A DNA stretch of 64,000 nucleotides from Microbacterium sp. MYb45 (GCF_002979655.1 NZ_PCPG01000002.1:62001-126000); one strand, 5' to 3'; shown: positions 1 through 9,192, counted from the first letter of the stretch. Numbers and translations: made by a program. The notes: generated from the sequence alone by a model not told the origin.

Positions 1-1
1 C

Positions 2-346
2 GACGCGGACGGCGGCGAGATCGGGGCGACTCTGCTGCTCCGGGATCACACGGAGCTCCACGACGTCGTCCGCCGCGTCGAGGCCGCGGATGCGATCATC
101 GCGTTCCGTCAGCGCTTCGGCGTTCCCAAGGGGCTCAGCGCCGAGACGCTCGATCGCGTGGTCGCGGCACTTGCGGCCCGCCCCGATGCCTCGGCGACCG
201 AGATCGGGGATGACCTCGACATCTCCCGGGTCAGCGCGCGACGCTACCTCGAGCACCTCGCGAGCGCCGGTCGAGCGATCCGCACGCTCGACTATTCGAC
301 GAAGGGTCGGCCGAGCACGCGGTACCGGCTGCACGGCGCGGTCTGA
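2..346 (+). CDS. CitB/DcuR-type response regulator, C-terminal part (partial gene)
   Basis: The reading frame is open from the window edge to a TGA at 344-346. The last 70 or so residues match the DNA-binding output domain of CitB/DcuR two-component regulators: PKGLSAETL linker, then a helix-turn-helix with SRVSARRYLEHL and a GRPSTRYRL wing. These regulators usually control uptake of citrate, C4-dicarboxylates or tricarboxylates. The most upstream visible part (GATLLLRDHTEL) looks more like the end of a sensor-kinase PAS domain than a receiver domain, so the gene may be an odd fusion or deletion. The upstream part lies outside the window. Confidence 0.75.
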   Translation, partial: DADGGEIGATLLLRDHTELHDVVRRVEAADAIIAFRQRFGVPKGLSAETLDRVVAALAARPDASATEIGDDLDISRVSARRYLEHLASAGRAIRTLDYSTKGRPSTRYRLHGAV

Positions 347-437
347 CCTCTTCCGGGCCCTGGGACTCGGTGCCGTTGTGTGCGACACTGGATCGCATTC
401 GACGACGACGTCGGCATCCCGGATCGAAGGAGATCTC

Positions 438-2012
438 ATGGTTCGCAGCGCCTACCCCGATGTGGAGATCCCCGAGGTCTCCATCCACGAGTTCCTCTTC
501 GGCGGGCTCGACGAGACCGAGCTCGACTCGATCGCGCTCATCGACGGAGTGAGCGGCGCGACGACCAGCTACCGGCAGCTCGTCGGACAGATCGACCTCT
601 TCGCGGGAGCCCTCGCCGCCCGAGGGGTGGGTGTGGGGACCACGGTCGGGGTGCTGTGCCCGAACATCCCCGCGTTCGCGACGGTGTTCCACGGCATCCT
701 CCGGGCGGGGGCGACGGCGACGACCATCAACTCCCTCTACACGGCGGAGGAGATCGCGAATCAGCTCGCCGATGCGGGGGCGACGTGGCTCGTGACCGTC
801 TCACCACTGCTCCCCGGGGCTCTGGCGGCCGCGGAGAAGCTCGGCCTCTCGGCCGATCACGTGATCGTCCTCGACGGAGTGGAGGGCCATCCCTCGCTGC
901 CGGCGCTGCTGGGCGAAGGGCATCACGCCCCCGAGGTGTCGTTCGATCCGGCGACGCACCTCGCCGTCCTGCCCTACTCCTCCGGCACGACCGGGCGACC
1001 CAAGGGCGTGATGCTCACGCATCGGAACCTCGTGGCCAACGTGTCGCAGTGCCGGCCCGTTCTCGGTGTCACGGCGAGCGATCGGCTCCTCGCCGTGCTC
1101 CCTTTCTTCCACATCTACGGGATGACCGTGCTGCTGAACTTCGCGCTCCGCCAGCGCGCCGGACTCGTCACGATGCCGAAGTTCGATCTGCCCGAGTTCC
1201 TCCGCATCATCGCGGAGCACCGCACGACCTGGGTGTTCGTCGCGCCCCCGATCGCCGTCGCACTGGCCAAGCATCCGATCGTCGACCAGTACGATCTCTC
1301 GCCGGTGAAGGTGGTCTTCTCCGGCGCCGCTCCCCTCGACGGCGCGCTGGCGTCGGCGGTGGCGAGCCGGCTCGACTGCATCGTCACCCAGGGGTATGGG
1401 ATGACCGAGACCAGCCCCGCCGTGAACCTCACCTCCGAGACGCGCGACGACATCGACCGCTCCGCCATCGGCCCACTCGTGCCCAACACCGAGGCACGAC
1501 TGGTCGATCCGGAATCGGGCGAGGACGTGCCGGTGCCCGCCGAGGGCGCCAGCGAGCCGGGAGAGCTGTGGGTGCGCGGGCCGCAGGTCATGGTCGGATA
1601 CCTCAATCGCCCCGATGCCACCGCCGAGATGCTCGACGCCGACGGCTGGCTGCACACCGGCGATGTCGCGACCGTCACCCACGACGGCATCTATCGCATC
1701 GTCGACCGGCTCAAGGAGCTCATCAAGTACAAGGGGTACCAGGTCGCCCCCGCCGTGCTGGAGGCGGTGCTGCTCGAACACCCCGCCATCGCCGACGCCG
1801 CCGTGATCGGCGCCCTCGACGAAGACGGCCAGGAGGTGCCGAAGGCGTTCGTGGTGCGGCAACCGGATACTGACCTCGACGCGGATGCGGTCATGGCGCA
1901 CGTCGCCGCCCATGTCGCCCCGCACGAGAAGGTGCGACAGGTCGAATTCATCGAGGTGATCCCGAAGTCGAGCTCCGGGAAGATCCTCCGCAAGGATCTG
2001 CGGGTCCGCTGA
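438..2012 (+). CDS. AMP-dependent acyl/aryl-CoA synthetase (4-coumarate-CoA ligase-like)
   Basis: 524 residues, the usual length for the ANL superfamily. It should activate a carboxylic acid as an acyl-AMP and then form the CoA thioester. Visible motifs in order: P-loop-like YSSGTTGRPKG at about residues 180-190, YGMTETSP at 320-327, GWLHTGD near 403, and the C-terminal SSGKILRK with the adenylation lysine at about 515. The start is ATG 438, preceded by GAAGGAGA at 426-433; a longer open frame from 90 has no such site and runs through the neighbouring regulator. The motif set resembles plant-type 4-coumarate ligases, but fatty or aryl acids are equally possible substrates. It stands alone and ends at a strong terminator facing the convergent operon. 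Confidence 0.85.
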   Translation: MVRSAYPDVEIPEVSIHEFLFGGLDETELDSIALIDGVSGATTSYRQLVGQIDLFAGALAARGVGVGTTVGVLCPNIPAFATVFHGILRAGATATTINSLYTAEEIANQLADAGATWLVTVSPLLPGALAAAEKLGLSADHVIVLDGVEGHPSLPALLGEGHHAPEVSFDPATHLAVLPYSSGTTGRPKGVMLTHRNLVANVSQCRPVLGVTASDRLLAVLPFFHIYGMTVLLNFALRQRAGLVTMPKFDLPEFLRIIAEHRTTWVFVAPPIAVALAKHPIVDQYDLSPVKVVFSGAAPLDGALASAVASRLDCIVTQGYGMTETSPAVNLTSETRDDIDRSAIGPLVPNTEARLVDPESGEDVPVPAEGASEPGELWVRGPQVMVGYLNRPDATAEMLDADGWLHTGDVATVTHDGIYRIVDRLKELIKYKGYQVAPAVLEAVLLEHPAIADAAVIGALDEDGQEVPKAFVVRQPDTDLDADAVMAHVAAHVAPHEKVRQVEFIEVIPKSSSGKILRKDLRVR

Positions 2013-2016
2013 CGCC

Positions 2017-2042
2017 GGTCGGCGCCCACCCGGGCGCCGACC
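2017..2042. terminator. Bidirectional terminator hairpin
   Basis: A perfect 11-bp inverted repeat (GGTCGGCGCCC / GGGCGCCGACC) with a 4-nt loop lies between the CoA ligase stop and the stop of the convergent FAD oxidoreductase. No T-tract follows, as is common in high-GC actinobacteria. Confidence 0.75.
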
Positions 2043-2046
2043 TCGC

Positions 2047-3480
2047 TCAGTCCGCGTCGAAGAGGTCGGCGTACGTCTGCAGGGACACCGGCTTGACGGG
2101 CAGCTGGGCGGCGAAGCGACCGGCGTCGGAGACCGTTCCCCCGCGCGCCGCCGCGACCGCACCGGCCACGGTCGTCTCGCAGTAGCGACCCTGGCAGGGG
2201 CCCATACCCGTCCGACAGCTCAGTTTGACCGCATCCACGGTGTCGGCATGCCGGTTCGCCTGCAGGAATTCGTCGATGTCCGATCGCGGGATCCCTTCGC
2301 ACCGACAGACCGTCGTCGCCGGGGAGGCGAGCGTTGTGAGGCCGGGTCGCTCGGGCGCGAACATCCGCTGCACGACCGCGGCGAACCGTCGGGAGCGGCG
2401 CAGGTCCCGTTCGATCGCGCGAGCACGGATGGCGTCGACGGGCCTGCCGAGACCGGCGGCGATCGCCACCGCAGCCGCGGCCCCCTCCGCCCGTGACTGC
2501 TCGGCCCCGGAGACACCGGTGGGCTCGCCCGCGACGAAGACCCCTGGCAGGCCCGTCTCGAAGTTCCCGTCGACTTCCACCAGCCATCCGCCGGCAGCGG
2601 AGTCCCATCGCACCGGGCATCCGAGCTGACGCGCGAGCTCGGTGGAGGCCTGAAAACCGTACCCGAGGACGACGGTCCGCGCCGGGACCTCGCGCTCGGG
2701 TCCGCGCACGCGCCACGCCCGGTCGGCCTTCGCCAGTCGGATGCCACTCACACCACCGTCGCCGACGATCGCCGTGGGGACCGTCGACGTCGTGATGCGC
2801 ACTCCGTGCCGCACGAGGGTCAGCACGCAGCCTGCCAGCTCGGCCAGCAGGCGCACGTGCCCGGGCACGGCCGGAGCGGCGAGGAACAGCTCGCGCACGG
2901 AGGGCAGTCCGCGGGCGAAGACCACCTCCGTCACCTCAGCCCCCGAACGGACCAGCTGGGCGGCCACGATCAGCATCAGCGGATGCGAACCCGCCAGCAC
3001 GACCGGACCCGCTGCCCGCAAATGCTGTGCCTTCAGGAGTCCCTGTGCCGCGCCGGCCATCAGCACGCCAGGCATCGTCCATCCGGGGATCGCCACCGGC
3101 ATGTCGTAGGCGCCGGTGGCGACGAGCAGCCTCCGCGTGTGCGCGCGCCGCGAACCCTGAGGGCCCGTGACCAGCACCTCGAAATCGTCGCGCCCGGTCG
3201 AGCGCGCATCGAGCACGCCGAACACGGTCGACTCGAACCACCAGTCGATGCCGGTCGCCGCGGCGGCATCCGCGAGCAGATCCGCCGCCCAGGGATACCC
3301 GACCGGAGACCGCACCGGCTCGTCGAACTCGGTCGGCGGCTGACGGAAGATCTGTCCCCCGGCGGCGCGCTGCTCGTCGATCACGAGCGTCCGGAGACCC
3401 TGCGCATGCGCCTGCAGTGCCGCGGCCAGACCGGCCGGTCCTGCCCCGACGATCGCGAGGTCGTAGAGGTCGGCGCTCAT
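2047..3480 (-). CDS. FAD/NAD(P)-binding amine dehydrogenase subunit with BFD-like [2Fe-2S] domain (HcnB/opine oxidase alpha type)
   Basis: 477 residues. An N-terminal Rossmann FAD site (VGAGPAGLAA, about residues 10-19) and GGQI are followed by a second nucleotide-binding half and, near the C-terminus, a bacterioferritin-associated-ferredoxin-like cluster domain with Cys392/Cys394 and Cys422/Cys429. This architecture belongs to the alpha subunit of heteromeric dehydrogenases for glycine (HcnB), opines (OoxA/NoxA) and D-hydroxyproline. The ATG at 3480 overlaps the stop of the [2Fe-2S] subunit gene by 4 bp, and the catalytic FAD subunit lies one gene further upstream, so the three are probably one complex. 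It is the last gene of the operon. The exact substrate is not shown by sequence. Confidence 0.85.
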   Translation of the reverse strand: MSADLYDLAIVGAGPAGLAAALQAHAQGLRTLVIDEQRAAGGQIFRQPPTEFDEPVRSPVGYPWAADLLADAAAATGIDWWFESTVFGVLDARSTGRDDFEVLVTGPQGSRRAHTRRLLVATGAYDMPVAIPGWTMPGVLMAGAAQGLLKAQHLRAAGPVVLAGSHPLMLIVAAQLVRSGAEVTEVVFARGLPSVRELFLAAPAVPGHVRLLAELAGCVLTLVRHGVRITTSTVPTAIVGDGGVSGIRLAKADRAWRVRGPEREVPARTVVLGYGFQASTELARQLGCPVRWDSAAGGWLVEVDGNFETGLPGVFVAGEPTGVSGAEQSRAEGAAAAVAIAAGLGRPVDAIRARAIERDLRRSRRFAAVVQRMFAPERPGLTTLASPATTVCRCEGIPRSDIDEFLQANRHADTVDAVKLSCRTGMGPCQGRYCETTVAGAVAAARGGTVSDAGRFAAQLPVKPVSLQTYADLFDAD

Positions 3481-3758
3481 GCGTCGGTCCGCACGTTCAT
3501 GCCGTCGCGGACGGTGGTCAGACAGGTGCGCGTCATCGGCACGCCGTCGACCGTGATCGCGCACTCGAAGCAGGTGCCCATGTTGCACAGCGGCGCGCGC
3601 TGCTCGCCGCCCCGCCGAGCGAAGCACCGCTCGCCCTCGGCCAGCATCGCCGCCGCCACGGTCTCCCCCGCCGCAGCGCGCACGGACCGACCGTCCACGA
3701 CGAAGGACACATCCAGTCGCCGCGGCACCGCGCGATCGGCGAGGGGCTGGTCGTTCAT
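3477..3758 (-). CDS. [2Fe-2S]-binding subunit of the amine/opine dehydrogenase (HcnA-like)
   Basis: 93 residues with a small ferredoxin fold. Cys58, Cys63, Cys66 and Cys79 form the C-x4-C-x2-C...C pattern expected for a plant-type [2Fe-2S] cluster. Known homologues are HcnA of hydrogen cyanide synthase and the gamma subunits of opine and D-hydroxyproline dehydrogenases, which pass electrons between the two FAD subunits. Both ends are 4-bp ATGA overlaps with its partners, indicating translational coupling and fixed stoichiometry. Confidence 0.85.
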   Translation of the reverse strand: MNDQPLADRAVPRRLDVSFVVDGRSVRAAAGETVAAAMLAEGERCFARRGGEQRAPLCNMGTCFECAITVDGVPMTRTCLTTVRDGMNVRTDA

Positions 3759-4933
3759 GCCATGACTCCGAATCTGTCCGGGGCGTAGGGCCGCAGGTCG
3801 ATGTGGGGTGTGCGACCGGCGGCCAGGTCGCAGAGGGAACGGGCGAAGCTCGGCCCGAGTGTGAAGGCCGATCCGCCGGTGGCCACGAACATCCCCGGGC
3901 ATCCGGGCACCTCTCCCACGAGTGGCAGCTGATCCGGCGTGACCGTCGTGGTCCCCGCCCAGGACCGCACGATGGGCAGTCGGGCTGTGCCCGGCACCAC
4001 GCCGATCGCCGCGCGGGCGTTGCCCACGATGGACTCCGGGAGAAGGCGAGGACGCGTCTCCAGGTCCGGGGAGCCCGCGCGGCGGCTGAGTGCCGCGGGC
4101 CACCCCCCGCCGATCAGCACCGTGCCGTCCTTCGTCTGCTTGAGCGAAAGCTTGGCGCCGGCGTGCTGGATCAGGTGTCCGATGAAGGGCTCGACCGGCG
4201 CGCTCACGCTCATCATGAGAGCCAGCGGGATGGTCGGCAGGTCCGCCCCGGCGAGCGCGCCCACCTCCGTGGTCCACACCCCCGCGGCGATCATCACCGT
4301 GTCGGCGTGGATGCTCAACGTCGAATCCGGACCGGCGGCGGTCACCTTCCAGCCGCGCGCGTCGCGCTCGAGCCCGGTCACACGGGTGTGCGTGCGGACT
4401 TCTGCGCCGAGCTTCACGGCACCCCGCACCAGAGCGGGTCCCGCGGTGCGCGTCTCGGCCTTGCCCTCGATCGGACAGAAGGCGGCCGCGAGCACCGACT
4501 CCGACAGGTAGGGCGCGATGCGCCGCGCCTCATCACCGTCGAGGAGGGTGACATCCAGCCCCCACTCCTGCTCGAGACCGACCTTGCGTTCGAGCACCGC
4601 GACCTGCTCCGCCGTCTCGGCGAGCATGAAGCCGCCGCGCTGCACGACACCGACCGATTCGCCCAGCTCATCTCCCAGCCGCGTCCAGGCCTCGGCGGCG
4701 TCCAGATGCAGGGGCATGGCTGCGGCTGCGGTGCGCGCCGACTCCCACCCGTTCTCGACCATCCGATACTCGAGCTGGAAGTGCAGGCTGCCGGCGTTCT
4801 GGCCGGAGGCGTGCTGGTTCAACTGGTCTTTCTCCAGCAGCAGTACGGAGGCGCCCTCGCGTGCCAGCATCCAGGTCAGTGCCCCGCCGAGCAGGCCACC
4901 GCCGATGACGACCGCGTCGTACCGCATGCTCAC
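3755..4933 (-). CDS. FAD-dependent amino/imino acid oxidase subunit, DAO family (HcnC/opine oxidase beta type)
   Basis: 392 residues with an N-terminal dinucleotide-binding motif VVIGGGLLGG and a DAO-type C-terminal end (LPLVGEVPGCPGMFVATG). In heterotrimeric amine dehydrogenases this is the catalytic subunit that oxidises the C-N bond, with electrons leaving through the [2Fe-2S] and alpha subunits. The GTG at 4933 gives a GTGA overlap with the upstream lyase gene; ATG 4927 two codons inside is an alternative start. The substrate is unknown; glycine, sarcosine, an opine or D-hydroxyproline all fit the family. Confidence 0.82.
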   Translation of the reverse strand: MSMRYDAVVIGGGLLGGALTWMLAREGASVLLLEKDQLNQHASGQNAGSLHFQLEYRMVENGWESARTAAAAMPLHLDAAEAWTRLGDELGESVGVVQRGGFMLAETAEQVAVLERKVGLEQEWGLDVTLLDGDEARRIAPYLSESVLAAAFCPIEGKAETRTAGPALVRGAVKLGAEVRTHTRVTGLERDARGWKVTAAGPDSTLSIHADTVMIAAGVWTTEVGALAGADLPTIPLALMMSVSAPVEPFIGHLIQHAGAKLSLKQTKDGTVLIGGGWPAALSRRAGSPDLETRPRLLPESIVGNARAAIGVVPGTARLPIVRSWAGTTTVTPDQLPLVGEVPGCPGMFVATGGSAFTLGPSFARSLCDLAAGRTPHIDLRPYAPDRFGVMA

Positions 4934-5859
4934 GACAACGGCACGGTCGCGATGCCGAGCCCCTCCAGCGTGGTGCGGACACGGTCCACCTGCTCGGTCG
5001 AGAGTTCGAGCAGGGGGCGGCGGACGAAACCGGCCGGAACGCCCTGCAACCGAAGGGCGGTCTTCATGATCGCCTGCTGGTTTCCGAACTGCGCGCCGTA
5101 GTCCGGCCCGAACCAGCTGGTCATGACCACGCGATCACGAGCGCCGAGTTCGATCGCCCGCGCCCGATCCCCCGCGGCGAGCGCATCCCAGAAGCCGGGG
5201 TGGTCGTTGCCGAGCGGGGCTCCGGAGCCCATGAGACCGTCTCCGTGACCGAGCGTCGCGAGGTCGGCTCCGAGCGCGTTCGTCGGGACGCCGAAGTAGC
5301 GCACGCGATCCTCCACGAGATACATGGCGTCGAGGAAAGCCCGGAAGTCGCCGGTGGAGTTCTTGATCGCCACGACGTTCTCGATGTCGGCCAGTTCGCT
5401 CAGGAGGTCCGGGCTCAGGTCGACGATGCAGCCGCGCGGCCAGTTGTACACGGTGACGGGGAGCGATGTGCCGTCGGAGACCTCCTGGTAGAAGGCCACG
5501 ATCTCCTCGCGGGTGGGCACCATGTAGGGCGGCGGCGTGACGAGGATGCCGTCGAGCCCGGCCTCCTCCGCCGCGTGCGCGTGCCGGATCGCCTCGGCCG
5601 CCGTGAACGCGTTGCAGCCGCCGATCACGCGCATGTCCGCGCGGAACCGGCCGCCGAGTGCGAACAGCTCTGCCCGTTCGGCCTCGGTCATGCTGAACCA
5701 CTCGCCGGAGGTGCCGGCGAGGATGACGCCGTGCATCCCCTGCGCGGCCAGCCACTGCATCTGCCCTTCGAACGCGACGGGGTCCAGCTCCCCCTCGCGC
5801 GTGAACGGGGTGGTGATCGCCGGGATGTACCCGTGCCAGTCGACGGTGTTGCGGTCCAT
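4930..5859 (-). CDS. Dihydrodipicolinate synthase (DapA) family lyase/deaminase
   Basis: 309 residues, a complete TIM-barrel class I aldolase-family protein. The Schiff-base lysine is Lys166 (AIKNSTG), the catalytic tyrosine is Tyr138 (VYNWPRG) and the substrate-carboxylate loop is GTSGEW at 49-54. Because it sits in a catabolic operon directly before a three-subunit imino acid dehydrogenase, it is unlikely to be the lysine-biosynthesis enzyme. The family member that accompanies D-hydroxyproline dehydrogenases is 1-pyrroline-4-hydroxy-2-carboxylate deaminase, a reasonable but unproven assignment. The start is ATG 5859 with a clear AAGGAGAGA ribosome site; an upstream in-frame start gives a 25-residue non-conserved-looking extension. 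Confidence 0.83.
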   Translation of the reverse strand: MDRNTVDWHGYIPAITTPFTREGELDPVAFEGQMQWLAAQGMHGVILAGTSGEWFSMTEAERAELFALGGRFRADMRVIGGCNAFTAAEAIRHAHAAEEAGLDGILVTPPPYMVPTREEIVAFYQEVSDGTSLPVTVYNWPRGCIVDLSPDLLSELADIENVVAIKNSTGDFRAFLDAMYLVEDRVRYFGVPTNALGADLATLGHGDGLMGSGAPLGNDHPGFWDALAAGDRARAIELGARDRVVMTSWFGPDYGAQFGNQQAIMKTALRLQGVPAGFVRRPLLELSTEQVDRVRTTLEGLGIATVPLS

Positions 5860-5888
5860 CTGTCTCTCCTTGCTCCGACTCGTGCGAC

Positions 5889-6278
5889 TCACTCGACCGG
5901 CATGTCCTGGGCGTGGTGGTGCACGATCCGCCATCCGTCGGCGTCACGACGCACCACATCCGTGACGCGCACGACCTCGACCAACGGCTCGCCCGCCGCA
6001 GGGCGCACCTCGAGCACGTACCGGATCACCCCGGTGTCACCGAAGTCGCTCGTGACGATGCCGGTCGGCACGACGCTCGGCAGGTTCCGCCGGCGCTCTT
6101 CGGGGTCGGCTGCGGGCCCCCGCAGCTCGTCGAGTTCGGTGATGCCGTGCATGAGCGTCGGCCAGGGCGTCTCCCACACCGTCACGTCGTCGGCGAGGCG
6201 CGCATCGAACGCGGCACGGTCGGCGAGGTCCTCGTACAGGTCGACGATGAAGTGCTCGAGTTCGGCAGTGGCGGTCAT
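5889..6278 (-). CDS. NTF2-like / SnoaL-like small protein
   Basis: 129 residues. The alternating pattern and the C-terminal WRIVHHHAQDMP resemble the NTF2/SnoaL cone-shaped fold used by many small isomerases, hydratases and ligand-binding proteins. No catalytic residue set can be fixed from sequence. The start overlaps the stop of the DUF885 gene by 4 bp (ATGA), and a 29-bp gap with a ribosome site separates it from the DapA-family gene. Its role in the operon may be processing or binding of the imported compound. Confidence 0.7.
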   Translation of the reverse strand: MTATAELEHFIVDLYEDLADRAAFDARLADDVTVWETPWPTLMHGITELDELRGPAADPEERRRNLPSVVPTGIVTSDFGDTGVIRYVLEVRPAAGEPLVEVVRVTDVVRRDADGWRIVHHHAQDMPVE

Positions 6279-7969
6279 GCGTGTTCCTTCGTCAGATCCT
6301 GCAGCAGACGCTCGCGCAGCGGCGCGAGCCCCATCGGTCCGAGCGCGAGTGCCCGGGTGTGGAAGTCGAGAGTGGATGCGGTGCTCGCCGTACGCGCCTC
6401 GGCCCAGAGCTTCGCGCCGACCTTGAACGCCAGGGCTTGGCCCGGCCAGCCGAGGTAGCGGTCCACCTCGAACCGCGCGGTCACGGGGTCGACGAGGCCG
6501 TAGTGCACCAGGAAGTCGCGGGCGATCGCCGGCGTCCACTCCGTCTGGTCGGTGACTTCGTTGCGCCGCAGCGGCCGGCCGGTGTGCAGACCGATGTCGG
6601 CGACGATGCGCACCGTGCGCCACAGCTGTCCGAGCAGCATCCCCAGCCGTTCCGGGGCATCGCGCAGCAGACCCAGCTCGTCCGACAGGGCCTCCGAGTA
6701 GTGCGCCCAGCCCTCGGCATACCCGTGGATCTCGCAGAGGTAGCGCTGCCAGGGGTGCAGGGACGCATTGGCCCGGTTCACCGCATGCTCGAGGTGGTGG
6801 CCGGGGACGCCCTCATGATGGAGACTCGTGAGCTCCTGCCAGGTCGGCACCGACGTCGCTCCGGCGGGGATCGTCCAGACGATCTTGCTGCGCACCGAGC
6901 CGTCGGGCGCTCCGGGCGTGTAGTAGACGACGCCCTTCGCGGCCCGCGGAACGACGATGTCGACATCGCGCACGTCCGCGGGCAGCGTGAAGGCCGTGCC
7001 GTCGACCCGATCCAGGGTCCAGTCCAGGCGATCACGCAACCAGCCGACGACGTCGTCCGCATCGACGCGGTGCCCCGGGTCCTGCGCGAGCGTGCGTGCA
7101 GCGACCGAGACGTCTGCCGGCGCGCCGGTGCCGAGGATCTCCCCCGCGACGCCGCGCGCCTGCCGCCACAGTCGATCGAGTTCGTGCCAGCCGTAGTCGT
7201 ACACCTCGTCGAGGTCGAGTTCGGTGCCGAGGAAGCTCTGCGCGGTCGCGCGATAGACGCCCTCGCCCACGGCATCCTGCTGCGGCGCGTGCGGCAGCAA
7301 TTCGTCGCGCAGCATCCGCTCGAACCCCGCCATCGCGTCGGTCGCCGCGAGTGCCGCACGATCCAGAGCGCTGCGGCGGGAGGTGGACAGGTCTGTCGCG
7401 CGGAGGGAGCGGAAGTAGTCGACCCCATCCGGATCGATCCAGCTCGCGATCTGATCCGCGACCTCGCGCACCTGCCGTTCCGCGGCGATGCCGGTGCCGA
7501 TGAACTCGCCGCGCTCCCCCGCCGCGCGCGCCCACTTCAGGCGGTCGTCGAGCTGGGTCAGCGCCCGCGGCACCGCCGACAGGCGGGTGATGATCTCGTC
7601 GCCGGCGGCGTCATCCGTGACGGTGACGTCGTCGAACGCCTCGCGCACCAGATGCACCGGTGTCGCCAGCGGTGCGAGCAGCCGTGCGGTGAAACCGGTG
7701 TCGAACAGGGCGATGTCGCTGTCCATGCGTTCCCGAAGAGCGGCGTGCAGCGCGGCATCCTCCGTCGTCGGCTCGACGGTCGCCAGGGCGTCGAGCGTGC
7801 GCACGGCGAGCGCGCGACGTTCGACCGCCCAGTCGGCGCTGAGATCGGGCAGTCGATCCTGCGCGGTGACGCCGAGCGCCTGCGCAGCGGCCGGCTCGTG
7901 GTCGGCGAGCGTCGCGACGTACTCGTCGGCGATGCGCGCGGTCGAGGTGCCCGAGGTCGGGGTGTTCAC
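6275..7969 (-). CDS. DUF885 family metallopeptidase-like protein
   Basis: 564 residues, typical for the family. The zinc-binding motif is visible as HEGVPGHH at residues 385-392, followed by the characteristic downstream segment GYAEGWAHYSEAL. DUF885 proteins are thought to be zinc peptidases; there is no signal peptide, so it acts in the cytoplasm on imported material. The GTG start at 7969 is chosen because it gives a GTGA overlap with the amidohydrolase gene, as elsewhere in this operon. Position after a peptide ABC importer supports di- or oligopeptide cleavage. Confidence 0.8.
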   Translation of the reverse strand: MNTPTSGTSTARIADEYVATLADHEPAAAQALGVTAQDRLPDLSADWAVERRALAVRTLDALATVEPTTEDAALHAALRERMDSDIALFDTGFTARLLAPLATPVHLVREAFDDVTVTDDAAGDEIITRLSAVPRALTQLDDRLKWARAAGERGEFIGTGIAAERQVREVADQIASWIDPDGVDYFRSLRATDLSTSRRSALDRAALAATDAMAGFERMLRDELLPHAPQQDAVGEGVYRATAQSFLGTELDLDEVYDYGWHELDRLWRQARGVAGEILGTGAPADVSVAARTLAQDPGHRVDADDVVGWLRDRLDWTLDRVDGTAFTLPADVRDVDIVVPRAAKGVVYYTPGAPDGSVRSKIVWTIPAGATSVPTWQELTSLHHEGVPGHHLEHAVNRANASLHPWQRYLCEIHGYAEGWAHYSEALSDELGLLRDAPERLGMLLGQLWRTVRIVADIGLHTGRPLRRNEVTDQTEWTPAIARDFLVHYGLVDPVTARFEVDRYLGWPGQALAFKVGAKLWAEARTASTASTLDFHTRALALGPMGLAPLRERLLQDLTKEHA

Positions 7970-9192
7970 CGTCCGGCCCGGTCGTCCCGCAGCACGGCGC
8001 CGCCCTGCATGACCCAGTCGATTCCGCGCAGCGCAGCCACATCCGCTGTCGGATCCGCGTCCGTGGCGATGAAGTCCGCCCTCGCACCGACCTCGACGAC
8101 GCCGAGGTCGTCAGCTCCGAGCAGTTCCGCCGCGGACGAGGTGGCCGAGCGCATGACGTCCAGCGAGGTCATTCCCGCGTCGACCATGAACTCCATCTCG
8201 CGCACCGTCGCGGTCGTGCCGTCGAAGTCCGCGGCGGGAGGCATGTCGGTGCCCATGGCGATGCGCACCCCGCTCGCGATCGCGTTCTCGAGGCTCTCCC
8301 AGTGACGCGGGCCCGCACCGAGCGCGCGTTCCTTCATCCAGGAGGGCACGCCCTGCGCGTCGAAGAACTCCTCGCAGCGGCTGACCGTGATGGTCGGCAC
8401 GTACCAGACGCCGCGCTCGCTCATCAGGTCGGTGACCTCGCGGGTCAGCTCGTAGCCGTGCTCGACGCAGTCCAGGCCGAGCTCGATGGCACGCCGCAGC
8501 GTCTCGGACGGCCCGACGTGCGCGGTGACCTTGCGGCCCCAGTCATGCGCGGTCTGGATGACGGCGGCCATCTCGTCGTCGGTCAGCTGCGGGGTGTCGA
8601 TCTGCTCGTGCTCCCCCGCGATCCCGCCCGAGATGCAGACCTTGATCAGGTCGGCGCCGTGACGGATCTGCAGGCGCGTCAGTCGGCGCAGGTCGTCGGC
8701 GCCGTCGCCCTCCAGCGCGTCGGACTCCCATCCGTGCCCACCGGTGCAGCACAGTGCGTGTCCGGCGGTATACAGCCGTGGGCCGGCGATGATCCCGGCG
8801 TCGATGCCGCGGCGCAGGGCGAAGTCGAGGTAGCGGCTCTCGCCGACCAGCCGCGCGGTCGTGACACCCGCATGCAGGGTGCGTCGGGCACTGTCGGCCA
8901 TCACCAGCAGCAGGTCGGGGTCGCCCTTGGAGGCGATCTCGGCCCCGGCCGTCCCGGGAAGCGCGAGCCCCAGGTGCACGTGCATGTTGATCAGCCCGGG
9001 GCTGAGGACCCGTCCGGCCAGGTCGATCACGCGTGCGTCGCCGGCATCCAGGGTGCCGGTGGCGCCGAGCCCAGCGATCACTCCGTCGGCGTCGACGAGG
9101 ATGTCGAGCCCGTCCCGCAGGTGCTCGGAGCGCCCGTCGAAGATGCGGGCTCGGGTGAGGAGGACGCGGCGGTCCTCGGCGATGGTGATCAT
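7966..9192 (-). CDS. Metal-dependent amidohydrolase (imidazolonepropionase/prolidase-like)
   Basis: 408 residues. All landmarks of the amidohydrolase superfamily are present: HVH at residues 71-73, a probable metal-bridging Lys184 (LIKVCISGG), His225 (TAHVG), His245 (VEHGYEL) and Asp316 (MGTDMPP). Family members of this type include imidazolonepropionase-like enzymes and cytosolic Xaa-Pro, Xaa-Arg or Xaa-Lys dipeptidases. Next to a dipeptide importer and DUF885 peptidase, a dipeptidase role is favoured. ATG 9192 overlaps the stop of the ATPase gene by 4 bp. Confidence 0.82.
   Translation of the reverse strand: MITIAEDRRVLLTRARIFDGRSEHLRDGLDILVDADGVIAGLGATGTLDAGDARVIDLAGRVLSPGLINMHVHLGLALPGTAGAEIASKGDPDLLLVMADSARRTLHAGVTTARLVGESRYLDFALRRGIDAGIIAGPRLYTAGHALCCTGGHGWESDALEGDGADDLRRLTRLQIRHGADLIKVCISGGIAGEHEQIDTPQLTDDEMAAVIQTAHDWGRKVTAHVGPSETLRRAIELGLDCVEHGYELTREVTDLMSERGVWYVPTITVSRCEEFFDAQGVPSWMKERALGAGPRHWESLENAIASGVRIAMGTDMPPAADFDGTTATVREMEFMVDAGMTSLDVMRSATSSAAELLGADDLGVVEVGARADFIATDADPTADVAALRGIDWVMQGGAVLRDDRAGR

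Noticed and set aside
2047..4933. Hydrogen cyanide synthase (hcnABC)
   Set aside because: Subunit types match but the operon context (peptide importer, peptidases, DapA-family enzyme) fits amino/imino acid catabolism better.
4930..5859. dapA of lysine biosynthesis
   Set aside because: The catalytic Lys/Tyr are common to the whole family; the operon is catabolic and no dapB or other lysine gene is near.
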